Both the position numbers and the translations under genes were made by a program. The notes beneath the pieces are model-generated. The model was given only the letters and a program-made list of their open reading frames with translations. It was not told the origin of the DNA and did no database searches. Positions 11,738 to 25,700 of a stretch of DNA of 64,000 bases are shown piece by piece. Source of the stretch: Favolaschia claudopus (lineage: Eukaryota > Basidiomycota > Agaricomycetes > Agaricales > Mycenaceae); assembly GCA_037176885.1 (NCBI GenBank), contig JAWWNJ010000106.1, forward strand, positions 496,001 through 560,000. Reading direction: 5' to 3'. Positions within the stretch are counted from its first letter, which is position 1, and each line of letters opens with the position of its first letter.

Positions 11738-12745
11738 CCGGCTGAGAATTGGTTTGTTCAATTTTTTACAATACTCGTGCGAGTCACACTAACTTTTTAT
11801 TGCGCACACAGAATTTGACTACTTAGTCCTTCTTGCAGCGTTGAATGAAGTTGCCCTTTTCTCGTCGTCGGCGTTCTCTATATCGTAATCAGATCTATGC
11901 ATATACATGCAGCACAGCTACCTCATGTCTTCCTACAAAGTCTGCTACGTACTGCATACAGTAGATGCTTACTTCCCTTGGTTGCCAGTGAAACCACCAG
12001 TATCCGTACTTACTATCAACCCGGCGAACTTTCCTTCTCATTGAACGCACAATATTCTGCACTACTTACATGCACCGAAAGTCGGTGTTAGCAACTTTTT
12101 GTACGGACCTCACTTACTGAACAGTATCACCTCGTTTTTCTCCTACGTTGTCCCCAGCACTGCGAAACTGCATAAAACAAGTTGAACAATTGAATTACGT
12201 GATCTTGGTTGAATTTCGGGCTACCGTGACTCAGGTTGGCTGATTGCCGCTGATTGCATCAGTTTGAACACATCATTTCCGCCTCTTCCTTGTTTCTTCC
12301 CAACTCAACACAACAACCTGCATGGAGCAATTCATGGCCATTACAGAAGAAAACCTTACTGGAAGGGCCTACAGGACGAGAATCTGAGAGAGAAGGTATC
12401 GCCAAGGACAACCTGAGGCTCCCTCAAACTAGAGCGTGGCATCACCATCCCAAAGCTCTTGATCTCCTTCAAGTCGCGCTGTCGCTCTTATGTTCGTGGA
12501 ACACTGTATTGGCTCAAATTATATTGGTCCGAGATGTAGGTCAACCGGCTCGGACAGCAAAGACAATGTCATAGCTCAAAGCGCCGTCTTCTAACCTTCC
12601 ATCAAAAAGGTCAAAGCATTTGTTCCCAGTTGCGGACGCTAAAGCGTAGCGAGGCCCAAGCGCTGCTTTGACTGCTCTATATAACGTGGGGAGATCTTGG
12701 AACTATCCATCCCTCTTCGTGCCACCGAACGCCACTTTTATCACT
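11738..12745. other. intergenic
   Basis: No gene seen. Short frames at 11897-12091 and 12254-12574 have no domain and no splice context. The right end is the promoter of the next gene. Confidence 0.5.
12677..12684 (+). promoter_or_regulatory. TATA box
   Basis: CTATATAA about 62 bp before the chosen ATG of the next gene. It favours the start at 12746 over the in-frame ATG at 12668, which lies upstream of it. Confidence 0.6.
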
Positions 12746-13909
12746 ATGTTCGCCGAAGAGTTCGCTGCACTGTTCGAGCACAGTACTAGTGCTGACGACT
12801 ACGGCTACTACTACGATACAGAGAATATGATGGATACGAGCTCTATCACCACTGAAGATTCCGCTCCTGTAGACGTCGAGATGACGGATGCCTCTTATGG
12901 CTTTTCAGTCGATGTCAATTTCCAAATGAACGGTTGGTGTTTTTATTGTTTCTTCCACTCGAATGAGTCCGAATTCTTTTTTCTTTAGACCTACCTTTCG
13001 GGTTATATCCCGGGAACCCTGAGTTATTGTGTTTCTCCACTCAGATCAGCGAAGCGAATCGTGCGTTTTTTTCTTCTGACTCCCTCACTTGGTCTTACAA
13101 TGTTTCAAAATAGATGAAGGAGCGGCTGATTTTGTAGACCCCACACTTCCCGTCTTCGAACTTCCAAATGAGCCCCTACCTCCAATCTCAGAGTTGAAGG
13201 CCAACTTCCCCCAACCCCCGCCCTTGTTCGACGCCTACACGATTCCACCAGCCAATATATCCCCGGAGCTGTGGTACCAAGAGTCGCTTCGCGCTCTGGC
13301 TGAAGATACTATCTCTGAAATAGAGCCGCCAAAGGCTGCATCTCGTCCTTCCTTCGTTAGACCCATTGCATCGAATGGGTGGAAGAGGAGGCGTTCACGC
13401 GGACTCTCCGCGAAGATCGTGTTCGATTCGACTTTGCCTCGGGTTTCACCTGAAGAGGCCGGGAACATTCGTAAATTGGTGAGCGCTGAATTCAAGTCTT
13501 ATAATCAGATATGTCGCTCAACGCAGAATTGCAGCAGCGCGAAGCGGAGGCACGCTGGCAATTCAAACGCTTGGGAAACCCCGCCCCAAAACGTCCGCGC
13601 TTGCGCAAGGCAGTCCATTTCGCCGCACCCTCACCCAGTCTCTCATCGCAATCGGACGACACCTCGGAAGAATCTGGGTCTTCCGAGTCCGAGCTCGACG
13701 ACGCGTCTTCTGTCTCTGAGTCAGATTATTCCGTCGACAGCTCATTCGCCTCGGACTCCTCCACGCGCAGTTTGAGCTCGCCCCCTGGACGCAGCCATCG
13801 TCTGATGCGCATGGAAGAACATCGGCGGTGGAGTCGGACTCCTGGGATTGCGCAGACAGTGTTAGAGAATATCGTGGACTTTTGGTTTGCTTTGACCGCT
13901 TCAAGTTGA
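12746..13909 (+). CDS. acidic/Ser-rich protein of unknown function
   Basis: I do not recognise this protein. Four exons (12746-12932, 12989-13060, 13114-13470, 13527-13909) join in frame to 332 residues. The N-terminus is acidic with a run of Tyr (DDYGYYYD), the middle is Pro-rich (PNEPLPPISELK, FPQPPPLFDAY) with a basic patch GWKRRRSRGLSAK that could act as a nuclear signal, and the last third has a QREAEARWQFKRL helix, a basic PKRPRLRK and a long Ser/Asp/Glu stretch (SESELDDASSVSESD). No membrane segment or signal peptide. Intron 3 uses the donor GTAAAT; the better-looking GTGAGC eight bases later would put the last exon out of frame. Confidence 0.65.
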
Positions 13910-14164
13910 ACGCTCAACTCTTTCCATTGGGCGCGTTTTTATTTCTTATTCTATTGGTAATCTGTGTACACACCAAACTGTATTGTATCTTGAACTGCAG
14001 AGTCGCTAGTAGCTCTTGTAATTGAATCTTAGATTTGGCGTTCGATGATCTCTTTTCCGTGCGTGGTATGGAATTTGTATGGAACCATGAGCACATTCAG
14101 TACCAAGAATGAAATTTGATGCATAGTTCGTTCATAATCATGCAAGATAATCGTAGAAGGTCAG

Positions 14165-15540
14165 CTAGAGATTCAACGAAAAATCAATCACAGTCCGCCC
14201 GTCCTCGATGCGTACAAGATCGAAAGGGGGAAGGTCCTCATTCCGCTTCGCAGCCTCTTCCAAAAGCAAAAACCCCGCACTTCCCCCGAAATATCTGGCA
14301 AAGCTACGGTAAATCGCGGGTAGATCAGGCGACCGGGCGATGCGTCCGAGTAGCCATTTGATGCATTCCAAGCTCTCCGCACAGTCTAGGAGAGGATTAC
14401 CGGGGAACCACATGTCGTCCACGACGCGGTGCCAGGTGGTTTTCTCGCTGGAGAGGCAGACGCTGAGGAGGGTGGGGCAGAAGTCGCCCCAGCGACGGAC
14501 CAGGTCAAATTCGGATTCAAGGGCGGAGGCGATGAGATCGATAGGGAAGGAGCGGTGGAAGGATGTCTCGGCGATGACAATGCCTATGAGGCAGGGTAGA
14601 GAACGGAGTGTGATTTCGACAGTGGAGAGGAAATCCTGTCGATACATCAGCGGGGACGCCAAAATCGAGTATGTTATACCGTAGTCACGTTTTTTGAGAA
14701 TGGGGCAGTCAGAGAACCGAGGGGGTTCATGATCTGGAGGTGTTGAATGTTCGGTATGTATTTTCCGACATGCACCACGAGAGCGGGATCCCAGAAGTAG
14801 ATCAGCGTGCTGAGGTGTATGACTTCAGCTGTGGAAGCCGCTATCGACCCAAATCCGCGCAGAAAGTCGACGTTCTCTCGAGCCGGCCAGACGATTCCGA
14901 GAAGAGAAACGGGAGAGCCAGGGACGATGCAGCGCGCGGCCTCGTCTGTACCCTCAAAGCGATGTAATTCCGGCATGACTACCGTAGGATAGGGTGAGCG
15001 CAGAGAGTCGTCTTCCGCAATCATATACAAGCAGGTTATCGTTGAATGGCGGCGGAGGAAGGGGAAGCAGGTATTTCCGGAGGGACCTGGGAGGGTACAC
15101 TCGCGAAGTTTGGGGAAATCGATAGAGGCGACAGCACCGAAAAGCTTGGGTGACCATACGTGCAGAATGCGTAAATTTGTCATTTCTTTGAGGGCGGATT
15201 GAAGGATTTTATAGAATTTTTCGAACACTGCATGTTTTGTGTGGCAGACGCTGGAAATACGCTCAATTGATCTCGTATGCAATGAAAGGTTTAGCACCAC
15301 GTACATTCTCAGTTCGCGCACCAGGGAGCCTGCCTCGGGCCGTGAAAGGATCGACTTGCATGCGCGGAGGATCTTGGGCAAGTTTTCGAGCGTCAAGGAG
15401 CCGTAGATCCTTTCGAGACAGATGGCGTGGAGACGGCGGGCAACACGGCATAGAGATAGATTCTCTTTCAGGTCCAAGTCGCTTGAAATCAAGTGGAGAA
15501 GCTCTGTGGGAAGGTCGGGGAGCCTCTTGTTCGGTGTCAT
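14165..15540 (-). CDS. F-box protein
   Basis: Two exons, 15540-14680 and 14635-14165 (44-nt intron), give 443 residues. F-box at residues about 5-45: KRLPDLPTELLHLISSDLDL, then KENLSLCRVARRLHAICLE. The remainder is leucine-rich with LRR-like spacing and no other known domain. The start at 15540 places the F-box at the N-terminus as usual. The intron precedes a DFL motif, as in the F-box gene at 1631-2691. Presumed SCF adaptor; substrate unknown. Confidence 0.8.
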
Positions 15541-16106
15541 TGCGGACAACAAAATAGACTTCGCTTGGACTTGGTGATTGCCGAAGATGCCGATCACTCT
15601 CAGAACCAAACAAACAAACTGACGCGTTACAAGTTTCCAACAACCATGTTCAAGTCCTTGCAATCACCTTGGATCCAGTGAAATACCGCCATTCGACCAG
15701 TTAACTGCGAGGACATCTAACCCGTATCATTTTGTGTCTTTGGGCCCACCAAACGTAACCCCGAACTTGTGGTACCGACGCTGCGACCCATCTCTTCTCT
15801 GCGGTCTGGAGAGGTCTTCGACCCAAAGACTCTTGATGAAACCCGTTACCGCGCTCTATCTATGCTCTAGAATGTGTTTCTCTTGGCCTTGACGGCCTTT
15901 GTCCTTTGTCACCATTCATATTCCGCTTTTGGCTGCCTAGAACTGCCTAGAACCCAAAACCGGTGTTACAACGAAAGACTCCAAATATCTCGCTAGCATC
16001 TCTCTTTCCTCACCCTACCCTCCCCCCCTCCTTTCCTTGATATTCACGCCGTCTGACTGGATTCAGATCTCGTTCCTTTACTTTCGAAAGATCAACGCTT
16101 TACATT
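15541..16106. other. divergent promoter region
   Basis: Separates the F-box gene from noxA. The noxA side has a strongly CT-rich tract (about 16001-16035), as expected for a fungal promoter. No gene seen. Confidence 0.5.
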
Positions 16107-18300
16107 ATGGGAGAAAGTTGGTTCGCGAAGGAGTTTCTCTCCGCAAAACGCCTTACCTTCAACGTTATATTCTATGGTCTCCACTTCTTTCTCTTTGCGT
16201 ACGGGTGGCACAGCCAGGTGAGTGGACCTCAATTTCCTATGCTCAAATTACTGAATCGCCGCCGCAGGAAACAAACGAGAAGCTGGCTGCCCTCAACTTA
16301 CTCCAATACTCTGTGTGGGTATCGCGTGGCGCTGGCTTGGTTCTCGCGTTTGACGGAGCCCTCATTCTGATTCCGCTGCTGCGAAACATCATTCGAGTGG
16401 TTCGGCCTAAGCTCACATGGCTCTTTCCGGCGGACGAAAACTTGTGGTTCCACAGACAAGTGGCTTATTCTATGGCTTTCTGGAGCATGGTTCACACCAC
16501 GGGACATTATATCAATTTCATCAATGTTGAACGTGCTCGTAAGCGTTTTGTTCCTTAGTGTTCTCAAACCAACACTAACCGTGTGTCGCAGAGGTCCGAA
16601 AACAAACTGCTCTCGATATCCACTACACTCAGCCCGGAGGATTTACTGGCCATTTCATGCTCCTTATCATGCTCTTAATGTACACCACCGCTCAAGCCAA
16701 AATGCGCCACCAGTGCTTCGAAGCTTTCTGGTACACTCACCACCTTGCCTTCTTTTTCATGATCGGTCTTTACACACACGCTACCGGATGCTTCGTCCGC
16801 GACACCGTCGACGCCGCCTACACCAACACATTCCCTTTCTACGACAATAAGCACTGTCTTGGCTACCTCAGCTGGCGGTACACCATCTGGCCAGGTATTC
16901 TGTACTTTGGCGAGCGGGTGTATAGGGAGATTCGCGCCCGCCGAGCAACCCGACTGTCTCGTGTCCTTGTTCACCCGAGTGGTATGACTACTCCTACAAA
17001 CACAACCATCAGCGCTGATATATCGTTTTCCAGGCGCAATGGAATTGCGAATCGTCAAGCCCAGCTTCAAATACGTCTCTGGCCAATGGCTTTTCCTCCA
17101 GGTTCCCGAACTATCTAAGTTCCAATGGCATCCTGTATGTCTATCTCATTTGCCACACGATTGTCCTATTTCTTACGCCTTCGATTGCTCAGTTCACGAT
17201 CACCTCTGCTCCGGACGATCCATACGTCTCCGTGCACGTGAGACAGGTCGGCGACTTCACCCACGCGCTTGGAGAGCGACTCGGTGCCGGTCCTTCGGTG
17301 GTGGCTGCCATGACCAAAGCCGCGATGGCGGGGTCGGAGAAGGATAACAATATCGCAGGCTTCCGCGGTGACTTTGTTGAGCCAGACGCGAGTACGACGG
17401 GCGCTATGCCTCATGTGCGCATCGACGGACCATACGGGGCGCCTGCTGAAGATGTTTTCGATGTCGAGGTTGCGGTTCTTATCGGTGCTGGTATTGGTAA
17501 GCTTGATCTCCCCACATCTACAGTGAGCAAAGAGGTTGACTGTTGGCGTTCAGGTGTCACTCCGTTCGCGTCCATTCTCAAGGACATCTGGTGAGATCTC
17601 TGCTGAGACAGGCGGTGTATATCAGAATGTTAATCAATCCTCAAGGTATAAACAACGCAAAGGCAATCTAGGCTCTCTGCGACGTGTCGAATTCTTCTGG
17701 GTCTGTCGTGATGCCCCCTCGTTCGGGTGGTTCCAGAGTCTACTTGCTGAGGTCGAGGCCTCACAAGCTGATCGTGAGTAACAATCTAAATTCTTTCCTC
17801 CTTCGACACCAATCTAACTTGATTGCTACCCAGCGAACTTCCTGCGCATTAACATCTACCTAACACAAAAAATCAGCGAAGATATGTTATGGAATATCGC
17901 TGTCAATGACGCTGGCGCTGCCTATGACCCGCTTACGCTTTTGCGGACGCGCACGCTGTTTGGGAGGCCGGATTGGATGACGATTTATGGGCAGATAAAT
18001 CAGGCTATTCAGGGTGGGCAGTATGCGCCAGGGACAGCTGAGCAGTTGAGGACGAAGGTCGGGGTGAGTTTCTTGTTTTCCCCACTCACTCAAAGAGGCG
18101 GTATTCTGACAGTAACTTGCTTGATTGAAATAGACGTATTTCTGCGGCCCGACACCACTGGCGAAGGCTATCAAAGAGGCTACAGTGCACCACACCAACG
18201 CCCGCGTTCAATTCACTTTCGATAAGGTAAGGAGGCCTCAGTGCCGTCTATCACTCTCGTCCTTGTTGACGTTTTCTTTCCTCTCTAGGAACATTTCTAA
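16107..18300 (+). CDS. noxA: NADPH oxidase NoxA
   Basis: Catalytic flavocytochrome that passes electrons from NADPH across the membrane to O2, making superoxide; in fungi NoxA works with NoxR and Rac in cell differentiation and fruiting. Ten exons (16107-16217, 16268-16538, 16592-16981, 17034-17134, 17193-17496, 17554-17590, 17646-17773, 17834-18063, 18134-18226, 18289-18300) give 558 residues, normal for the family. Seen: six hydrophobic segments with haem-ligand histidines (HTTGHYINF and FWYTHHLAFF), FAD site HPFTITSAPDD, NADPH site [28 protein letters not shown] and the canonical C-terminal FDKEHF. No N-terminal extension, which separates it from noxB at 58.6 kb. The last exon codes for only three residues. 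Confidence 0.95.
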
Positions 18301-18783
18301 TCTTTCGGTCATTTCGGGGGTTCTTGCATCAATGTACTACATAGACCACATTATTTATTTTGCTGCTCGTATAATAGTTCGAAGAAATTTAACGGTGTAT
18401 TGTACATACATAGAAGAGTATTGTTAGAGTCCAGAAAATTCATTCCGAGTAATCCTTCGCAAAGGCTTCACACTACTTGCCTCCGTTCATCAGTGTTCGT
18501 TCAGGTATTTGTTATGGCAAATTTTCCGCCCATGAGCTTGTTGAAATCGTCCGACTTTCGAGATCTCTTGTTTGTATAAAGAGTTCTTATTGTCGGGGCA
18601 TCTTACTTCCGTTCGTGCTTTAGGTGGAGAGCTATTTGTAGGTACTCTGAAAAAATTGAACTAATGTACAGCCACCCAGTTCGAAAACTAGTCGCTTGGA
18701 CAATTTCATTAAATTTCCCTATCCTTAGCGTAGCAATGATACTGAGTATACCAACGTCGGAATTTAACATTCTGATGCACGGA
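18301..18783. other. convergent intergenic region
   Basis: AT-rich spacer between the 3' ends of noxA and the GMC gene. Nothing else seen. Confidence 0.5.
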
Positions 18784-21209
18784 TTAGTTCTTCTTCTTGG
18801 CATCGTTCAAAATGACTTGAGCAGCTTTTTCCGCGATCTGAGACGGTAGCAAGGGGTTTGAGTCGATTACCCAGTCAACGTTCAGGGAACTAAAGAACTC
18901 ACCATGTAAGTAGGGGATGTAGGGAAGTATCCTGGAGATTCGGGCCAAGAGCTAGCGTCTATCACGCGTAAATCCTGGACGCCGTAAACGTTGAAGTTTC
19001 CGTCAAGGACAGCTTGAGGGTCTAGTTGAGAGAAAGAATGAATGAATCGATCTCAGTCGAGTAGCAGAAGCGATACCAGATTTCAGCCCAATCGGGTTCG
19101 TGCAGCATGCGTGATGCGCTAGGGTATTGAACGATTTGAGTTTTCAACTGTGGAAAACTATAATGATCTCACCAAAGATATTCTCCAAGATATAGTTGTC
19201 TATATCCTTGTCGCTCGTAACATTCGCACCCGGAAGCACCTCTCTCTCGATGAACTTGGCAACTTGAGGGGCCTTCAGAACCTGCCTCCAATGCTTCAGC
19301 CTTTCGCGCAAGTCCACAATATCCTGCTGTCCGCCGGGGCCCTGGAATCGCAATTTGTTGATGTCGAGGAGGTCTTGGGGGTGGGAGCCGGTGAGACGGA
19401 CGTAGCCTGACGAGGATGCTAGGGCTTTGAGATTGATGATAGAGAAGAAGTTGGGTGTGGCGGCTGCGATGGCGACGAATCCTATCATATTTGCGTTAGA
19501 AGAGCTGCATGGAACGTTCCGAGAGAAAGTTCAGACCGTGCCGGTATCCTGTGAACTCCGCAGGAACGAAATACGTGTCGATATCAGGTTCGACGGGATT
19601 TGAGCCATTAGAGGTGGCGAAGACTTCTCCCCAGGAAGTGGTGTCCCCGGGAATAAAGTTGTTTTTGAATTCCCATACAACGGGAAGTTCGTCGTTATCT
19701 TCATGAACGACGGGTTGAATGATTGAGTTACAAAGGAGGAACTCATCGAAGTACCTTGCAAGTTCGATCCAACTCCAGGAAGATCGACAATGGTTTGTAT
19801 CCCGAACTTTTTGAGTTGTGCGGGATCGCCGATGCCGGAGAGCTAGAGAAGATTTTTTCATTGAATGGCTCGCGAAAGACGTTCCAGTATATACCATCAG
19901 CTGCAAACAAACAATTGAGATGTGCATTCACGGAACAGAAATCGGATTCACCAATTGAGGGCTCTGAAAAGCCCCAGCACTGACAATCACTTCCCTCTTC
20001 GCAAAGATCTGCGTTTCCTTCAAATTCTGTTTACCCGTGAACCCTCCGGCAATAGGCAATTTTGCACCCGGAGCAACGGACAGACCATACGCGACCACGT
20101 TGTTCTTAGCTTTACAGAGCAGAACTTTGGTCGCCAGAGTGTCGGTCATGAGTTTAAGTTTATCGGGGTGGTTTCCAGCGACCTGAACCAGGCGATCATG
20201 AACGGATGAACGGTTTCCGGCTAGATCGATGGTGGATGTTGAGAGACCCCGACCGAAGGAAGGGATTGGGAGGTGAGAGTTGATGTCTGGGATGAGAGGG
20301 CCGGAGGCGGGTATGATTGCGGAGCCTAGTGCCGACCATTCGGGATCTAAGCAAGATAGTATCTGACATGTATATTTCAATCCAGGACAAAAAAACAAGC
20401 TTACCCGCCGAGCTGAAATTTTCCGGAGTCCGAGTCGTACTTATATATCCATTGAATCCATGATCGGGGTTCGGAGGGGTGAGGTAGAGGTTTCGTTCGA
20501 TTAGAACCCAGAATTTCTGCATGTTGTCGCGAGTCCAGGTATTGTCGTTGAACATCTTTGCTAGTTTGTCGAATGTGCCGCGGAGGCCGCCGATGTTGTT
20601 TGCCATGGCGTTGTGAATCTTTCATGAGTTGCAGAAACAATGAACGAACGATGTGAATGAGAGCGGCGTACTGTGCACCCTCCGATGGCGGCTGCTCGAG
20701 GGTACCTTGGAATTTGTTTGAGACACTGGAGGATTAAATTCAAAAATGAGCGTACCAAATGTCATTTCGCTGGATAGGAAAATCGGGAGGATATTCTTTG
20801 ATGGTGTAGTTCAGGTCGAGCTTGGTGTCTGAATCGCATCGTGAGGCTCGTTCTTCCCCCATATAATCGTTTTCTAACCTTCAACCACGGGTAGAGCGAA
20901 CGCAGCAGATGTAGTATTGATGTTGTTGCCTTGATCCACACCGGTTTCGACAACGAGCACTTGGACTTGTTCTAGCTTCTTGCTGTTATACAACATGGAA
21001 CGTGACACACCGGAAAACCCATTCTCTGCAAGTCTCGCAGCGACCGGGCCACCACCGGCACCAGACCCAACGACGATGTAGTCGTATGTGCTACTAGCAC
21101 GATTGACAGTCGAACAGTCGGGGAGTTTGCTGGCACCTGCACTGTCGATACTGGCGAACGCGAGTCGGGCGGCGAGAAGTAGAGCAGGAAGGAGAGAACG
21201 GACCGTCAT
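18784..21209 (-). CDS. secreted GMC-family FAD oxidoreductase
   Basis: Glucose-methanol-choline family flavoenzyme, probably an extracellular alcohol oxidase or dehydrogenase of the aryl-alcohol-oxidase type. Signal peptide MTVRSLLPALLLAARLAFAS; FAD dinucleotide motif VVGSGAGGGPVAARLAENG; GMC signature YPRAAAIGGCTIHNAMANN; second signature FQSPQLLMLSGIGDP; C-terminal active-site block HHACCTNPIG and LRVIDASSWPESPGYFPTS, ending AEKAAQVILNDAKKKN. About 12 introns; one of 45 nt after the GFS codons has no stop and is a multiple of three, so it could be retained. The catalytic His of the HHA block is present. Substrate cannot be read from sequence. Confidence 0.88.
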
Positions 21210-21242
21210 TGTGGTCCTGTGGGTGCATTGAGAACGAGAGAC

Positions 21243-21250
21243 CTTTTATA
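21243..21250 (-). promoter_or_regulatory. TATA box of the GMC gene
   Basis: TATAAAAG on the minus strand, 34 bp before the start codon at 21209. Confidence 0.65.
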
Positions 21251-22756
21251 GGTCGGCGGGGTAAATGAATTGATTAGAAGCCGGACGCATATCAAAGAAG
21301 AAAGAAGGAGAACATACCAAGCCAAGACAAGTTGTAGGCAGGTAGTTATTATTACACGGCTGGTGTAGTAATGCATACTATTAGTGGCGCAGAGCGTGAG
21401 ATTGGTTGTAACTTGAATGTTTTTGTCAGCTGCGAGGTATTCGCGAAGGATCTTCATGGTGAACTGGAATCAGCGGGTTTATTTTTGGTCAGTTTGCCGA
21501 AGCGATATAGGGCACCGTCGTTCGTTGGCGGGATTTTGTTGTGTGTCCTTGGCTTTGCTATTTACAGCACGGCAAAATGACCGTGTAGCAAGAATTCGTT
21601 TTCCGACGAGGCATTTGTGTCCACTTCCCAGCGTTGCCAGTCGCTTCATCTTCCGGGCCGGCAGATCGAGGATGAAGGGTTTGCACGGTTGCTTGGCAAT
21701 GCTGATTGACCTCTGGGTTTAATGAGAAGAAGACTCTGAGCCTCTAGGGTAGTCGGTCGGCGTTCGAGCTTGAGTCGTAGATGCCCGTTCGTTCTTCCAA
21801 TAATGCCGGCTCAGTGTTTCCAGTTTCACATTGGTCCATTATCGATGGGCGCTGCTACACATATTGACATCCACATAAGGGCAAGAGCAGGGCACGAGTG
21901 CTGTGAGAAGACTCGGACGGAGTTTTCCAACAACATTGTCAAGGGTCCTTTGTCTTTTTGTGTCGAAAAACTGAGCATGACTGCAGATAAATATGGCTGA
22001 AACGACGAGGAGCAGAGCCGAGGCAAGTGAAAGAAAGGGTCGAGACGCAGCGGGGTTCGAGGATGACGGAAGAGAAACCCCAAGGAATTTTGGAGTACCT
22101 TGTTAGCCCAGTATCTCAGGTAGACCGAGGACATGACCGAAGAGCGGCCCAGCGGGTGGGATGAGATGAATAAATTCTCTTCAGTAACACAAAGACTAGA
22201 TGAAGGGCATTGGCACTCGATTTAGATCAGGGGAAACGCTGGGAGAGTCGCATGGAAGCCTCACGCCTCCAAAGCTAAGTATCGCAGCCCGACACCGTTG
22301 GAATCGTTGGGAAATTGCCCGGGAATGCAGAGGATCGAGGGGTACGAGTTACAGCGTCTCGAGATGACTCCGAAATTTAGTAAACTGTCGAAAGACGGCC
22401 GGAATCAGCTCCGTCGGCGTCGGAATCGCAGTTGGATTGAAAGCATAAATGGTGATGTTGTGGAGGTGGTCGTCGTTGGTGGCGGCGGCGGCGATGTCAG
22501 CAAAGGTTTTGAGCAACATGCGCAAATACGCTCCTCGTCTTCATCTCCGATATGTTCCAACATTACGCGTCTGTGGTGGTTATTCGCGGCCGCGGAAAGT
22601 GTCGGGACAATGAAGAAAGCAAGGGAAACCGAGACAAGAACATCGAAGACGCGTCCTGTCAATCGAAATTTGGCTGCCAAATTGTGACAAAATAATAAAT
22701 AAATATCCCAATAAATTGCTCCCTCTCAGCCCTCTGGTCTCCATTCCTGGCCCCCG
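21251..22756. other. intergenic, divergent promoters
   Basis: Between the GMC gene and the methyltransferase gene. No domain-bearing frame on either strand. Confidence 0.5.
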
Positions 22757-25700
22757 ATGACCTTCGCCGTCCTCCGTGCCCTCCACACCATCCTCGGCGA
22801 CGCTCTCCACGACATCGAGACTGTATATGCCACCGCCCACGTTCCCGAACCCCCTTCCACACACAGGAAGGCAAATTCTCTTTCCCGAGTCTATGCAAGC
22901 CCACCACCGTCGCCCTCATCTTCGTCCTCGTCCACCTTCGATCCTACGAAATCCAGCCTTTTCAGCCTCGATTTTCCTTCTCTAGATGCGCCATGCGACC
23001 CCAATTCTCCGGCCGAGCAGCTCACCACCCATCCGACTGTCGTCGCAGCTATAAATCGCATCGTCGCTGCTGCCGGGCAAATGGCGGCGACCGTACAGGT
23101 CCCGTTCCTGACTCTGTGCGATGCGGGCATGGGATACCACCTGCCTAGCTGTCTACGCGTCTTTGAAGCTGCTCATGTTGTCGAGGTCCTTCGAGATGGT
23201 CCAGTGCACGTCCGAGAGATTGCGGCGAGCACGGGCGTTGAGCAAGCGAAGCTTGGTATTCGCTTATTGCTCTGGTCGACGCGCTCTCGATGCTGACTTC
23301 TTCTTCACAGCACATATCCTTCGTCTGCTCGCGACGCACCACATTCTGCGCGAGACCGCGCCGGACGTCTTTGCCGTCAACCGCATAAGCTCGCTGCTTG
23401 ACTCGGGCAAACCCTTCCACGAACTCGTCGCAAGGTGAGTTTATGAATTCTCATTTTTTCATGTTTTGCGTGCCCCACCGTATTCTCGTATTTTTCCTTC
23501 CTTCGTGCCTTCCCTTCGTTTCTTGCCCCGCACTCGCTCCCGCGGCCGGTCCCTCGCGCGTCATTATCTCGGTGGCACGCGTCTCTTTCTTGGCTGACAT
23601 CCTTCTATTATTCTCATCCTTCCATCGTATCATTCCTTTTTCGGATCCGCACGTATCGTGCCGCTTCGTTCCTGGAACAGAAATTCTTCAGCTATTCTTC
23701 TAATGAAACATTATATTGTGCTTCCTTTTTCGAATTTTTACAAGTCTTGTCATCGTTTCATAACTGATATTTTCTGTCTTTGTAGTCCACAAAACAAATA
23801 CGCTTCGGCCGGCGATACCGACTCGAGTGCAGTCGCTGCCTTTGTGGGATTGAAGTCAGTTTTCCTCCGCTGTATAATCCTGTGATCAGTTTGCTGTCAG
23901 TCAGTTGTTGGACATCTTGTTCATCTCCCCGTTCACTCGAACGCACGGAGTGCGAACTGGGTCCCCCATTTGCTTGTTTCGTCGTCGCTTTTCATTTCAT
24001 GGTGAACCCATCGTCTAAATTGGATTGGGAAGGCATGTAGCTGCTCTTAGCAGCCCTGGCGATCCTACCCGCCCCGCATCGTCCGCCGATCGGCGGATTC
24101 TACATCTATACATCTCGAATTATCTTCATTCTACTTCTTTTGGTCTTCGGCCCATTCGAATTGCTCATACCCTTCCCAGCTGCGACGAGCTTTACAAATC
24201 AAGCGGCTATCTAACCGAATCGGTCTTCCCGGGCCACGCCCGACTCTACCCCACGACCCTCGCTGCACCTGACCCCGACGCCCAAAGCAACAACAAAACC
24301 AGTGGCAGCGGCAGTGATCCCACGCGCGCGCCTTTTAACTATGCGTTTGGATGTGAAGGTGTGGGGTATTTCGGGTGGTTGGAGGGCGAGGGGTGGACGG
24401 GGGAGATGGGGGTGGCGGAGGGGACGAGGGTTGGTGTCGGCACCGGCCGGGAAGGGCATGGGAAGAAGTCGCAGCAGCAGCAGCCGTCGACGCCTACGGG
24501 TGTGAACCCGAATCAGTTTCGGCTGGAGCGATTTGGTAAGGCTATGGCGGGGACAGGAGGGTGGGAGGCCCCGGGGGCTGTTTTGCAAGGTCAGCGTCCT
24601 TTTTTCTGTTACTCCGGTTTTCCATTGTGAATGCGACCATATAGGTTTCGATTGGGCGTCTCTTCCCCAGGGTAGTGTCATTGTGGATGTCGGCGGTGGG
24701 ATTGGCTCGACAAGCATGCTACTGGCCAGCGCGTACGCGGATGTTGACGCTGACGGTACGTTCATTATCACTTGGTACACTCAACTATTGATTCTGATGG
24801 TGTTGCGCGTTTGGAAAGGCAGCGGCGGTCTCCGATTCGTGATACAAGACAGGCCAGTGGTGGTGGAACTGGGTGAAAAGGTTTTATTTACACTCACCCG
24901 TGATAATGCAAAACCTGAGAACGTCGACAGGCCTGGCGTGCAAAGTGTCCTGAGTTGCTTGACTCGGGTGCGGTGCGATTTCAAGGTGGGTTTCTCCCTT
25001 TATTTCCACCGGCTCTGGTCCGATATTCTTCCACAGTGCATGACTTTTTCACCCCCCAACCAATTACCAACGCTGCGGTCTTCTTCCTGCGCGTTGTACT
25101 CCATGATTGGCCAGATGCTTTCGCCCACCGCATCTTACTACGTTTGCGCGAAGCCGCCACGCCTCAGACTAAACTCGTTCTCGGGGACTTCGTGCTTCCC
25201 CTGGCTTGTGTAGATGATTTTGGCGTTGACGATGGCGGGGGCGCAGAAGGTGGGAAAGAGAGGGGAAAGGAGAGAGAGCCGCAAGTGGAAGGGGCGGAGA
25301 AGATGTTGGCGCCGGCACCATTGCTTGCGAATTTGGGCAAGGCCAGCGCGAATGCTTACTGGATGGATCTTACGGTATACATCTCCCTTTCTTCCGCTGC
25401 AAGCAAGCTGACTGTTTTGTTGGTCCGTAGATGCAAGTGACGTTCAACGGACAAGAACGCACCTTGCGCGAGATCGTCGCTCTCGCGCTGTCGGCGGGCT
25501 GGAAGGTTGTCCGCGTCGCGAAAGCACCTGGATCGCTTTTCGGTCATATCACGGCGGTGCCAGTTTCCGTTCCAGCCCAACGCCGTGCTCGTGCTGGGAG
25601 CGGGTCTGCATTCTTCGACGTCCCAGCAGGCGCAGCTGTTGGCACTGGTGCCGCAGAGCCGGCTGAGAAGGAGATTGTGGAACGCGCGAATAGCCGTTGT

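Noticed and set aside
13089..13775. Read-through frame across intron 3 of the acidic protein gene
   Set aside because: The alternative frame after 13526 has random composition, whereas the spliced frame gives the QREAEARWQFKRL helix and a long acidic/Ser tail.
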